From Cryphonectria parasitica EP155 (Eukaryota; Ascomycota; Sordariomycetes; Diaporthales; Cryphonectriaceae): a DNA stretch of 64,000 nucleotides. Below the pieces are notes generated by a model. The model was not told where the DNA came from. It ran no database searches and saw only the letters and a list, made by a program, of their open reading frames with translations. Location: assembly GCF_011745365.1 (NCBI RefSeq), contig NW_024468914.1, forward strand, positions 310,001 to 374,000, in the 5' to 3' direction. The position numbers and the translations under genes were made by a program. Positions 1 to 10,044 of this stretch are shown here, piece by piece; the stretch's first letter is position 1, and each line of letters opens with the position of its first letter.

Positions 1-1
1 A

Positions 2-1351
2 ATCCACCTGTCGGTCATTACGCTGCTGTGGGGAGCCTGCATGATCGGGATGGGCTTCGTTAGAAACTGGCAGACAATGGCTGGTCTAAGGGTCATCCTG
101 GGTGTTCTTGAGGCCGGCTTCTTTCCAAGCTGCGTCTACCTGCTGAGCACCTGGTATACAAGGTGTGAGTGATGCTCTCTCTCTCTCTTTCTCTCCTTCT
201 ATCTCTACCCACACACACACACGGCTGACGACGAGGATCATGACGAGGGTTGAAAAACAACAGATGAGATGGGCAAACGCTACTCTGTCTTTTACCTCCT
301 AGGCTGCGTAGCCTCAGCCTTCTCAGGCATCCTAGCCTTCGGCCTCATGCAAATGAACGGCCTCGCCAACCTCACCGGCTGGCGCTGGATCTTCGTCATC
401 GAGGGCATCCTGACCTGCCTGCTGGGCATCGCAGGCTACTGGCTCGTCATCGACTTCCCCGACTCGTCCCGCCCCTCGTGGCGCTTCCTGACAAGCCAGG
501 ACCGCGCCTGGGTCGTGTCCCGCGTCGACGCCGACCGGGGCGACGCCAAGGTGCAGGCGTTCTCGCCGGCGCTGTTCTTCCGCGCCGGGCTCGACTGGAA
601 GATCTGGTGTTTTGCGCTCATCTTCTTCAACACCACGACCGTCACCTACGCGCTGGCGTATTTCCTGCCCGTCATCCTGAACGAGAGCCTCGGGTTCTCG
701 GTCGGCGCGTCGCAGTGCCTCGTCGCCCCGCCGTATGTGCTCGCCGGCGGCGTCATGTTCGGCACGGCCTGGCTGGGCGATAGGTATCGGCTGCGCGGGG
801 TCCCGATCCTTATTAATATGACGCTGTGTGTTGTGGGCTTGCCCATCATGGGATTCCACAAGAACCCTGCTGTGCGGTACTTTGGGGTCTTTCTAGTCAC
901 GGCGGGGGCCAACTCGAATGTGCCTGCTGCCATGAGCTACCAGGCGAACAACATCCGTGGCCAGTGGAAGAGGGCCTTTTGCAGCGCCACGCTGGTGGGG
1001 TTTGGCGGGATTGGTGGTATCTGTGGCAGTCTGGTCTTTAGGTGAGTTTTATCAGTTTTTGTTTTTATCTCTTCGAGGGGATGCATCTAGGCTGTTCTTT
1101 TTCTCTTTGATCAAAGCCTTTCTCTGAAATGGAACACTAATTTGGTTGCTCACCCGGACAACAGAGAACAAGATAAGCCTACCTATAGGCCTGGGCTGTA
1201 TGCCTGTATCGCATGCTCGCTGCTTAACATTGTTCTGGTGTGTGTTCTCACGGTGTACTTTAGGATCGAGAATGGGCGGGCAAGCCGTGGTGAGAAGGAG
1301 CTGGAGACGGATGACGAGGATTATCAGCCTGGATTTAGATATACGTACTGA
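2..1351 (+). CDS. MFS anion/allantoate permease (Dal5-like), 5' truncated
   Basis: Major facilitator of the fungal anion:cation symporter (allantoate/nicotinate/vitamin) family, acting in the plasma membrane; the substrate cannot be told. Exons are 2-164, 264-1041 and 1165-1351, with GTGAGT donors at 165 and 1042 and CAG acceptors; phases join cleanly (phase 1, then phase 2). The first junction restores the family signature STWYTRYEMGKRYS after a transmembrane helix, and the last restores SLVFREQDKP ahead of the final helix. About 375 residues are visible, ending in an acidic cytoplasmic tail (ELETDDEDYQ). The start lies left of the window, so the first helices are missing. It precedes a secreted dipeptidase on the same strand; a shared nutritional role is only inference. 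Confidence 0.88.
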
Positions 1352-2073
1352 TTAAGTGAGGAGGTTTTGTGGTATAACATACGTGGTGGGAGATGGGGTG
1401 ATTATTCATCCATGCCTCTTGGGCAACTATTTGGAATCACGCGTGACTATTGTATGGATTAAGTAGACTATCAAACATATACGAAGGATTGTAAGCTTCA
1501 ATCTTGAACTTACTGTAAACACGTCTCAAAGATCGGCGTGAAAGAAGACGGCGTTGGGAATAGTTATGAATTCATCGATGACATTGACACTCCGATGATG
1601 TACAATCATTCACAAATTACTAGAGCACTTATTCTACAGCAGAAAGACACTTTCAACACACTTCAAATTTCCCCCCTAAGATGGTGAAGTGTTTCGGGCA
1701 TCTCCAACCGAGTGCAGAGATAAGGTGCGGGCGGATCGGCACGTTGGCCGGCGACGGCGATGTCGGACAATTGACAACAAGCGAAACCGGGATGCTGCAG
1801 TGGTCTTGTCAGCTACCATGCATGATGTATTATTTCTCATCACTATTTGCTGCAGTACTTGTCAGTATGCAAGCATACAGATGCGGAGGTGTTGCAGGAG
1901 GATTCTGTCCCTCTTTTCATCCATGCTCCTCTTTCAATTTCCAATTGTCTATTTCATCATTCTCATATGCCCTTTCCCTTGGCTTCGTTAAAGTTCACTT
2001 TTATTTATTATTTCGTATTCATTCAGACGATAGGAGACATTTTGTAAAGGACAACCACTGATTAATTCCCAAC
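1352..2073. other. intergenic, presumed dipeptidase promoter
   Basis: No gene is supported. The open frame at 1681-2061 has no recognisable domain and atypical composition. The stretch holds a GATA core (GATAAG near 1720) and a CCCCT stress-type element near 1674. These short motifs occur by chance and are not evidence of regulation. Confidence 0.4.
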
Positions 2074-3629
2074 ATGCTCAATATGCTCAGATTTCTAGCC
2101 GCCTTGGTGGCGATCCAAACAACAATAACTATAACAACTGCCGCCAGTTTTCAAAATGAAGAGCAGAAGCCCATAGCCGACCCCTTGGCGGAAGAGTTTG
2201 ATGACTCGTTCTGGACGTCATCACCCTTTTACGAGCATGCTCTCTCGCTCATGAAGGAGAGTCCCCTCATCGACACTCACATTGACCTTCCACAGGTCAT
2301 CAGATCTCTTGGTACGTCAGCCTGGACAAACAGATAGACATGACACCGCTCTCTTGTTCACACAATTAACATACTTCTCGTCCCAGACCGCCACCCGTCC
2401 TCTATCCTCCCAGACCTGGCCACGCACGTCCCAGGCCACATAGACATCCCGCGCCTCCGTCAAGGCCACCTGGGCGCGGCCTTCTGGACCGTCTGGGCGC
2501 CCTGTCCCGACTTCCTAGGCATCGACGTAGGCGAGGACTACACCCTCCCCAACGACGGCCTCCGCGACGCCCTCGAGATCCTGGACCTCACCAACCAGAT
2601 GATCGCCGCGCACCCCGACCACCTCCGCCCAGCCCGCACCTCGGCCGACATCCAATCCGCCTTCGCCGCCGGCAGAGTCGCCAGCCTGCTCGGCATGGAG
2701 GGCACGCACTTCCTGGGCAACTCGCTCGCCACGCTGCGCCTGTTTGCCCAGCTGGGCGTCCGCTATGTCAGCCTGACCCACATGTGCCACAGCGCCTTTG
2801 CCTCGTCCGCCGGGTTCGGGAAGCCTCTCCCGCCCTCCGGCCACGGCCCCACCAAGAACGGCCTGTCCCCGCTCGGGCGCGCCCTGGTCGCCGAGCTGAA
2901 CCGCCTGGGCGTGCTGGTCGACCTCTCCCACAGCAGCGACGACACCGCCCGCGAGGCCATCGCGCTGTCGCGTGCCCCTGTCGTCTGGACGCACTCGGTC
3001 GCCCGCGCGCTGTATGACCACCCGCGCAATGTGCCCGACGACGTGCTGGCGCTGATTGGCGACGGGCCTGGGGCGGTGAATGGTGGGGTTGTGCAGTGTG
3101 TCATGTTTCCTGTGTTTGTCGGGCCGGATGTCGAGAGTGCCAATGTCTCGCGCCTGGCGGACCATATTGAGCATGTGGCTGGGGTCGTGGGGAAGAAGCA
3201 TGTGGGGATTGGGTCGGATTTTGATGGCATGTATACTTCTGTTAAGGGGCTTGAGGATGCGAGCAAGTATCCGAATCTGGTGAGTTTTCTTTTCTCTCTC
3301 TCTCTTCTTTCTTCCCTTCTTTCCAATAAAGAAGAAGAGACTGCAATTGTTAACCCAAGGTTGGCATAATTACATAAAAGATCACCGAAATGCTTATCCG
3401 CGGCTGGACCGACGACGAGGTCAAGGACCTCATGGGCCGCAACCTCATGCGCGTCATGGACGAGGCAGGCGCCGTTGCGCGTGAGCTCAAAGATCAGCTG
3501 CCGTCGCCTGCCATCTGGGAGAAGCGAAAGGACCTGCCCGCCCAGTGGGGTGGCGAGGGAAATGCCTTTTATCCGTACGACGTGCAGGATATTCAGGCCA
3601 AGATGATCCCCAAGCACGATGAGCTGTGA
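2074..3629 (+). CDS. Secreted membrane dipeptidase, peptidase family M19
   Basis: Zinc dipeptidase of the renal-dipeptidase (M19) family, cleaving dipeptides including some with a C-terminal D-residue. Exons are 2074-2311, 2387-3279 and 3381-3629 (GTACGT and GTGAGT donors, CAG/AAG acceptors), giving 459 residues. Residues 1-24 form a hydrophobic N-terminus (a signal peptide or a signal anchor). The metal and catalytic residues of the family are all present: H69 and D71 in the THID motif, bridging E184 in GMEGTH, H261 in DLSHSS, H282 in WTHS, and the aspartate D357 in GIGSDFDG. No C-terminal membrane anchor is obvious, so it is probably secreted. It converges on the GH106 gene. The family call is firm; the natural substrate is unknown. 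Confidence 0.93.
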
Positions 3630-3712
3630 GAAAGGGAGAGGGGATGTTAGATAGTATGAGGAATGAAGTGTGGGGGCTCAACCGTAGGCTCTGGGATTTT
3701 ATCATGAAGATG

Positions 3713-3720
<8 letters not shown>

Positions 3721-3766
<46 letters not shown>
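3721..3766. repeat. (CT)n microsatellite
   Basis: About 23 uninterrupted CT units lie between the convergent ends of the dipeptidase and GH106 genes, probably within the 3' untranslated region of one or both. Confidence 0.97.
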
Positions 3767-3772
<6 letters not shown>

Positions 3773-3893
3773 CATATTTGTTTCTTCTTCATTATTACAG
3801 ACGTGCCATCTCGAGTAATTCTGTACTATCCTCCACAGATTGATGTAGTCTTATGTACACAATCAAACTCCCAGACTCGTTATTTCTTGCCGA

Positions 3894-6800
3894 TCAAGCA
3901 AGACTGTCCCTTCGGTATGGTATAATCTGTACATCCTGCACAAGTCCATACTCTGCCACACTCGGCGGATCCGCCACTACCTCTACAGCATGTCTCCCAC
4001 TCGTCATCAGATCGCCCCAAAAGCTCCGCAGCGCATTGCCCAGCGGCGTGCTCACGATGATATCAACCGCGTTCTCTCCCTCGACCAGATACTCTCCGAC
4101 ATCCGCCCTCGCCCACGTCGGATCGAGCGGCGGCAGGGCCTGCCCGTTGATGCGCACGCGGGCCGTATGCACGGTAGCGCCCAGGTCGACAAACGCACCA
4201 GAGATGGTCGCGTTGCTGCTGCTGCTGCTGCTGCTGCTGCCGTCGTCGCTACCCGAGGAATCTGGCGGCCAGCTGAAGGTGGTCTGGTAGTATCCGCGCC
4301 CCGAGACGTTGGCCAGCGCGTCTGACATCTGGGACCACGGCACTAGGTTGTCTAGGGTGTAGTAGCTGGTGTTCACCTTGGACGCTCCTCCTTCAATGTC
4401 AAATATGTCGTTTGGGGGTCCCCATGACTCGATCGTGAGGGTCCAATTTCCAAGCTGAAAAGCTTGAGACAACATTGGCTGGACGGTTCTCGATGAATTA
4501 TCGGAGAGAATAATCTCCTGGGGGGCCGGGTTGTACGTTGATAGGACAGCAAGCGACGACGAGTTGCTGGCCAGAGCGGGAGGGCCAACGACGACTGATG
4601 CAAGGTTGCTACTCGTGATGTGCAAGCCTCCTTCTATTTCTTCCTCCTCAAAGCCGATGATTACAGACTGGTTACCAGTCAGTTGTAGCTGGATGGTTGT
4701 GTGTGTTTCTGTCTGTTGGTACGAGGACAAGGCAGTGACATCGCCAGTCCAAGCGTCATAGACAAAGGGCTTGCCGGTTGCCTCGAAAGAAATGCTTCCC
4801 GTCGTGATCGCCCCGTTTGGTGCAACCCCGGTGGCATCATTGTAGACAAAGACATACTGCGTAGAGGTCGTGTTGTCCTCTCGCCAGTACGTGTACCACG
4901 ACCCATTCGAGCTGGTCGCGGTTCTAGGGAGTATTTCCAGAGACGAGAGCGAGGAAGACAGGCCGTCATACGGAACGACATGCACATTGTCAAGCTGCGT
5001 CAAGTCACTAATCATAGAAGTGACGTTTGCACCGCCGTCTTGGTGATATCCGGACACGTTCGATGGTAGCCCCCCGGAAAAGATGATAGGGAGGCCTTGT
5101 TTGGCGTAAGAGGCCAGGTACTCGACGCCCGATAGAGTCAACGACGCGTTGGCACGGACAATCATGGCTTTGAACGCCTGCCGCTCTGGTGCGAAGATAC
5201 CGTCCTCAACATAGGCTTCTGGGAGTTTAAAGTTGTCCGGGCTCAGGTACTCATAGGTATAACCTGCTCTCCTCATTAGTCATCTACACATACACAGAAT
5301 CTTAGGAGCCCCCAAGACTACGAGTCTCTTCTCTGGCTGGCATAGACAGCTTACCTGCGTCCTGTAGATCTGTAGGAGCATACTGGGTCTCGATGGTCCC
5401 ATACGACGTCAATTTGGACCAGAATACTAGGTCAACCTTGGGCACTCCGGTCTGAGCAACGTATTGAGTACGCGCCGTCCAGTCCAGCCACTCGCTGTAA
5501 AAGTCCCAAGCCGGCTGTTTTGGACCGTGCATCTCCGAAAAGAGGTACGTGAAGGCCGTGAAGGCAGGCCAGGTGGTGTTTCCGTAGTCTCCAGAGAAGG
5601 GGTATGCATGGATGACGAACTGATTGACACCGCCGACGACGGACCGTTTGAGATCCCACAGGAGCTCCGGAATGGTCTGCTGGTAGGCCAAGTACATGAC
5701 GGCTCCGGCCTCGCTTGAGATGATACGTTTGCCGGCGAGGTTGGCAGGACCAGAGAACTGCCTATACCCGTCTATGTTGTGCAAGAAACCTAGAGTCTCA
5801 CACTCTGGTGCGTCCACATAGGGGATGTTGGCAAGCATATCCATTGGGAGGTTGTAGACGACCTGGCTCGAGAACTGGACACCCAAGCTGTGGCTCCAGT
5901 CGGTCAATGTTTTGAGGTATATTGCATTCAACTCGGTAAGCTGTGTCATAGGATATTAGTTGTATGAAGCAGGGTGAGGGTCAAGAAACTCAGTATAAAA
6001 GCAGCTGGATGACGTACTGTCTGTTGGTAGTCTTGAATATGACTCTGGCCCGCGTCTGTCTCGTCTGTCACATACGTGATTGGAAATGCAGCGACCCCAG
6101 TGTCAGCGAGACCCGCGCTCACGATCAGAGGTATGTATTTGTGGATGGCATAGCCCCGGCTCTTCTGAAAGGCATCCGGCAGCTGAGGTGTCCAGTAGAC
6201 GCTCGAGTTGGACCCGTACTCCTGGCTGTCCTCCCACAAATAGTTGCCCACCTCAAGTATGCTTGTCGTGGTATCACCCGACAGCAACGTCTCATTCCAG
6301 AAATCAATGACGAGTTGGGCACCAGCCGCCGAGAAGTGGTCGACCGCCCGTGAGCCGTTCTGCTTGTAGTCCTTGATGGGGGACTGCGGCACTGCTGCTT
6401 CCACCAAGTCGGAGGCCTTGACCTCCCAATAGTCGGCAGGCTTGAGATAGAAGGCAAACAAGACGAACTCGGACCCGCTGCTGCTGCTGGAGGCGTTGAA
6501 GACGAGGTTCAGATGCCCGCTGCTGTTGACTTGCGAGGTGACATCAGCCAGTGAGCTGGCACTCAAGGTCGCCTCGGTCCCGTTGGAGTCGACAATTAAG
6601 CCTGTAGTGGCGGCAACGAGAGACTCTGCGTTATACGCTCCGCCCCAGCCCGGGAGCAAGTCCGAAAAGGTTGTACCCGCTGGCACAGTCACATTGAATG
6701 AAGCAAAATCCCACAAAACCCCGTCATGTCCGTACGGGGCCGGAACGCCTGCACGCCTCTCCTCAGTATGTCTAGAAGACTAAACAAGACACACATATGG

Positions 6801-7351
6801 GTCGAATAGACTGACCTGCGCCCTGGTTCGGTCCTATAGCCAGGTCGACCAGTATTTCTTCGTCCTTGGCGGTCCCCAGGACAGTATCCAGTAGGTTTTC
6901 TGCAGATGTCAAAACGGGTGAGTGAGGCGCTCAGGACAACAGATGGAGGAGGAGCAACGCCTTCTATATCGAGGTGCCCAGTATACTCACTCCAAGCAGA
7001 GCTTCCAAACCCATAGATTGTCCAGTCTGACTGCAGCGGAGCGTCACTGCCTCCACCGTACACCCCATTGTCGCCATAGAGATAATATCCTAACAGTTCC
7101 AAACCCCCGGCGCCGGCTCGGGCCAGCGATCTCACATCCTCGCTTACACGGCTTAGATTGTGAGACGCGTCATTGGCCCAGTATCGAAATCTTGGTCGTA
7201 CGTTTGAAGAAGGATTCTGAAAAGTTCCGTACTCAATATCCGAATCGACCAGGTCGTTCGTACCAGTTGTCTGCGTGTGAACCACACGGGCTGCCAACAG
7301 CAAGACCTCAGGCAGAAGAGTGTGTCGCATAGCTGCTACCATGTGGAGCAC
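3894..7351 (-). CDS. Secreted GH106 alpha-L-rhamnosidase-like protein
   Basis: Resembles glycoside hydrolase family 106 (rhamnogalacturonan alpha-L-rhamnosidase type), expected to release rhamnose from plant pectin side chains outside the cell. Exons in coding order are 7351-6991, 6899-6816, 6748-6018, 5940-5355 and 5263-3894; all phases close, giving 1043 residues. The ATGs at 7351, 7342 and 7330 are in frame; the hydrophobic signal peptide follows the third, so the start is uncertain by a few residues. The first two junctions restore family-like text (SAWKNLLD, IGPNQGAGVP). Central parts read GYRQFSGPANLAGKRIISSE and GVNQFVIHAYPFSGDYGNTT, as in the catalytic barrel. A C-terminal beta-sandwich follows, with a poly-Ser tract from a GCT repeat (4213-4240). 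There are many N-glycosylation sites. I could not place the catalytic glutamates with certainty. Confidence 0.82.
4213..4240. repeat. (GCT)n trinucleotide repeat in GH106 coding sequence
   Basis: About nine GCT units; on the minus strand they read AGC and encode a serine run near the C-terminal domain. The run is likely length-variable between strains (inference). Confidence 0.9.
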
Positions 7352-8697
7352 AATGCAGCATGAGAGACGACAAAGCCCATCTTGCCATACTGGTGAGCCT
7401 GACCAACAGGATATGCACGCTTTTTCAATAATTCTTCTGGGTTCTCCGCACTGTCACAGGCACACACGATGATCTCTGGGCCCTCTGGCGGGTCATCACT
7501 TGCCGAGACGGGATAAGGAGTTACAGAGGCAGGCCTGATTATCCCCCCCATCAACAGAACCACAATCCAGAGGCAAGCGAGATAGCATTTCGTCCTGATG
7601 TTTACCCGAATCGCCAGCCTGAGCAGGCCTACAGAACGCTGAGGGGGTGGTTTGAGCGGGGCCTAGCGGGTACCCGTACCTAAATAGTCATGCCCCGTAG
7701 TCCTGAGCAGGGGCGGTAGCCGGCTGTATGACGAATCTTTTCTCTCTTCCTTCTTTTCTTGTCGCCGTAGCAAGTGGAATACGTGGGTGCCATACATCTC
7801 AATATAGTGAAGAGTTCTTATCGCAATCATCCCGGGGGCCGCCAGCCACACACCTCGAAAGCTGATCTCTCCAGACGGCTGTGAACGTCTCCAGACAAAT
7901 ACTTGGGCATTCAAGATGATGAACACCGCCTTTGGGTCCTGCCTCAGGGCCATGGCCGACTTCTGTATGTGGACCACGTAGCGTTGGGAGCCATGGTTGG
8001 GCTACCACTGGTAGAGACAGACTTCCCCACGGGGTACAGTAAAGGTATCCACAGATCCACTCTGGAAGCTATTAGTTTTCTGTATCCAAATCAGATCTTC
8101 GGTCTCTCCCGCGGGATTTCGAGAGCTCATGGACCACTTTCCATACCTTGACAACTATCGCCTCCGGGACAAACCGCTGAGGCCGGTCCATCGGCTCGGC
8201 TTCGACCATGGTGATCACCAGCCGTGCAGCCTCGAGAGACATCCTTTATGCCGCGGGTGGACAATAATCCGGATCCAAAGCCTAAGGCAATTAGATGTGA
8301 CAGACGGTTTCTGCCCGGAGGCCACAGCTATGCTGCAGAGCTGGATATTTGTGCGTGTGCTTGAGGCTCTCACCGACGAGCAAATCTCCGATGACCAGTT
8401 CCTTAACAGAAAGCTCCAACGCACTGTTGGTACAATACTCTGTTGGGTGGCTGAGTTCATAGCTGCCGCACTCAACCCCTGCCATGCTTGCCTGGCGTGC
8501 CCGGGTTAGTACTGTGTAATGATGACCTCCCAACCCTTTTCTAAAAGTCCTTTGTCCATGCTGCTTTAATTAAGCTTGCCGAGGCTTTCGTGCCCAGGAT
8601 GAGCGGCTATCGATGAAATCACCTCATCAAGCTCCCCTACAGTTGGCATCCTGCTCAGTTTTCCTCTTCAGCGGCCTCGATCTGCTTTGGCATCGGC
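7352..8697. other. gene-poor stretch with unexplained minus-strand frames
   Basis: No intact gene could be built. On the minus strand, fragments with protein-like composition lie at 8239-8071 (starting MSLEAARLVITMVEAEP), 7977-7663 (starting MVHIQKSAMALRQDPK) and 7563-7336, in different frames or split by stops and without convincing splice joins. They might be remnants of a decayed gene, or chance. The part next to 7351 presumably holds the GH106 promoter, and the part next to 8698 the GNAT promoter. Confidence 0.3.
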
Positions 8698-9517
8698 ATG
8701 GCGACTGCGCAGAAGCTTGAAGCCACCTCTGGTGGCAAAGGTGGGACCTCCGCGGTAGTTTATCTCGTTTATCTCGACCGAAAGGACTGTAACTGACCGT
8801 CTGTCGGAGCAGAATACATTGAGAGAACCATCGAGGTCTTGACACCTACATTTGAGAACGATCCGGTTTACACATGGCTTCTTCAAAACTTGCCCGTTTC
8901 TAAACACCAGTCGGTGTTGCCCAAGCTACTCCGCGCTTTTTTTCACCAGGGCACGCGCAATAGTGGTGTGTTTATTGAGGTGGGCGATTTCGGGTCTTGC
9001 GGTCTATTCATGCCGCCGGGCGCGCAAATCGAGAACCCATTCACGATGTTGCAGGCAGGACTGCTTTCAGCTCTTTATAATGTCGGCTTTGGGCCCTTCA
9101 AAGTATGATACTATACTCCCTAGCTCTATCCTCTGGAATAGCTCCCTAACTAATATAATTCTTTTATAGCGTGTTATATTCGAGTATGCTAGCGCTACTG
9201 AGATCAAGCTTAAAGAGACCTTCACCAAAGAGGAGCAGAAGAGCTATTGGTACGTTTTCATTATGGGATCAGCAGTTGACCGTCTTCGGAAGGGCTACGC
9301 CAGTGCATTGCTTGTACACTTGCAGAACCGAGCAAGAGGCGATGGGCATCCGATCTGGCTTGAGGCTACCACCTTGGAGTCTCGGGATCTGTACTTGAAG
9401 CATGGATTTACGGATGTTGGGAAGATTGTCCTAGGTGCGGGAAAGGTCGGCTCAGACGGCCTACCCAAAAAAGACGGCGAAGGCATCACGATTTGGTCGA
9501 TGTTTTGGAGGCCCTAG
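8698..9517 (+). CDS. GNAT-family N-acetyltransferase
   Basis: Acetyl-CoA-dependent N-acetyltransferase of the GNAT superfamily, probably a cytosolic small-molecule acetyltransferase; the substrate is unknown. Exons are 8698-8740, 8813-9102 and 9170-9517, giving 226 residues. The 72-base first intron carries a CTGAC branch-like site before GAGCAG; the second ends TTTTATAG. The N-terminal part (VLTPTFENDPVYTWLLQNLP) matches the usual opening of fungal GNAT proteins. The acetyl-CoA binding motif A is LRKGYASALL, a version of Q/R-x-x-G-x-G/A. It is followed by WLEATTLESRDLYLKHGF, the usual C-terminal strand and helix. The first exon is short (14 codons), so the start is the least certain part. 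Confidence 0.8.
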
Positions 9518-10044
9518 AGATGAAGAAATAATCATATTTCAATTTGATTAATTTATTTTTATTTTTATTTTTATGTTACACAGGTTGTTTATGGCATCTA
9601 CTCCCAGCCCTTCCAGCCCCTCCGTGGAGCTCAGGTGAGACGATCGTCTGCTCCATGTAACTACACGACAGAGTAATATGAGACAAAGGATGAGGGACGA
9701 TTCGATGCTCAATGAAAGGCAGACTGAGATGGAATTGGTGGTCGCCTTTCAAAAGGTGGTGCTACGTGGCATACCATCTCAGGGACCTCAATGGCCCCGC
9801 ATTTGAGGTCTCTTGCTCTGGTCTTCAGGGATGACGTTGCACCGGCTAGGGGTTTTCTACCCCTCTACAACCTAAAATTAGCAAGCCTGCACCTTTTTCC
9901 AAGCAACTAAATACGTAAGGGTACTAAGCTAGCAACACCTTACCTAGAACAGAGCTGTCAGTCTCGACGTCGTCAATCGTCCAGGACAAATACCCCAACC
10001 TCCCAGGAGACTGGTGACCACTTCATCCCAGCTCAGCAGTGACA
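9518..10044. other. intergenic, presumed SRO7 promoter
   Basis: The stretch opens with an AT-rich run (about 9535-9575), probably the 3' end of the GNAT transcript, and continues into the 5' leader of SRO7. No gene is seen. Confidence 0.4.

Noticed and set aside
1681..2061. 126-residue plus-strand frame before the dipeptidase
   Set aside because: No domain and promoter-like surroundings; taken as noncoding.
2515..3617. Overlapping minus-strand frames of 228 and 284 residues
   Set aside because: Antisense of the M19 dipeptidase, whose metal ligands and splice joins are clear.
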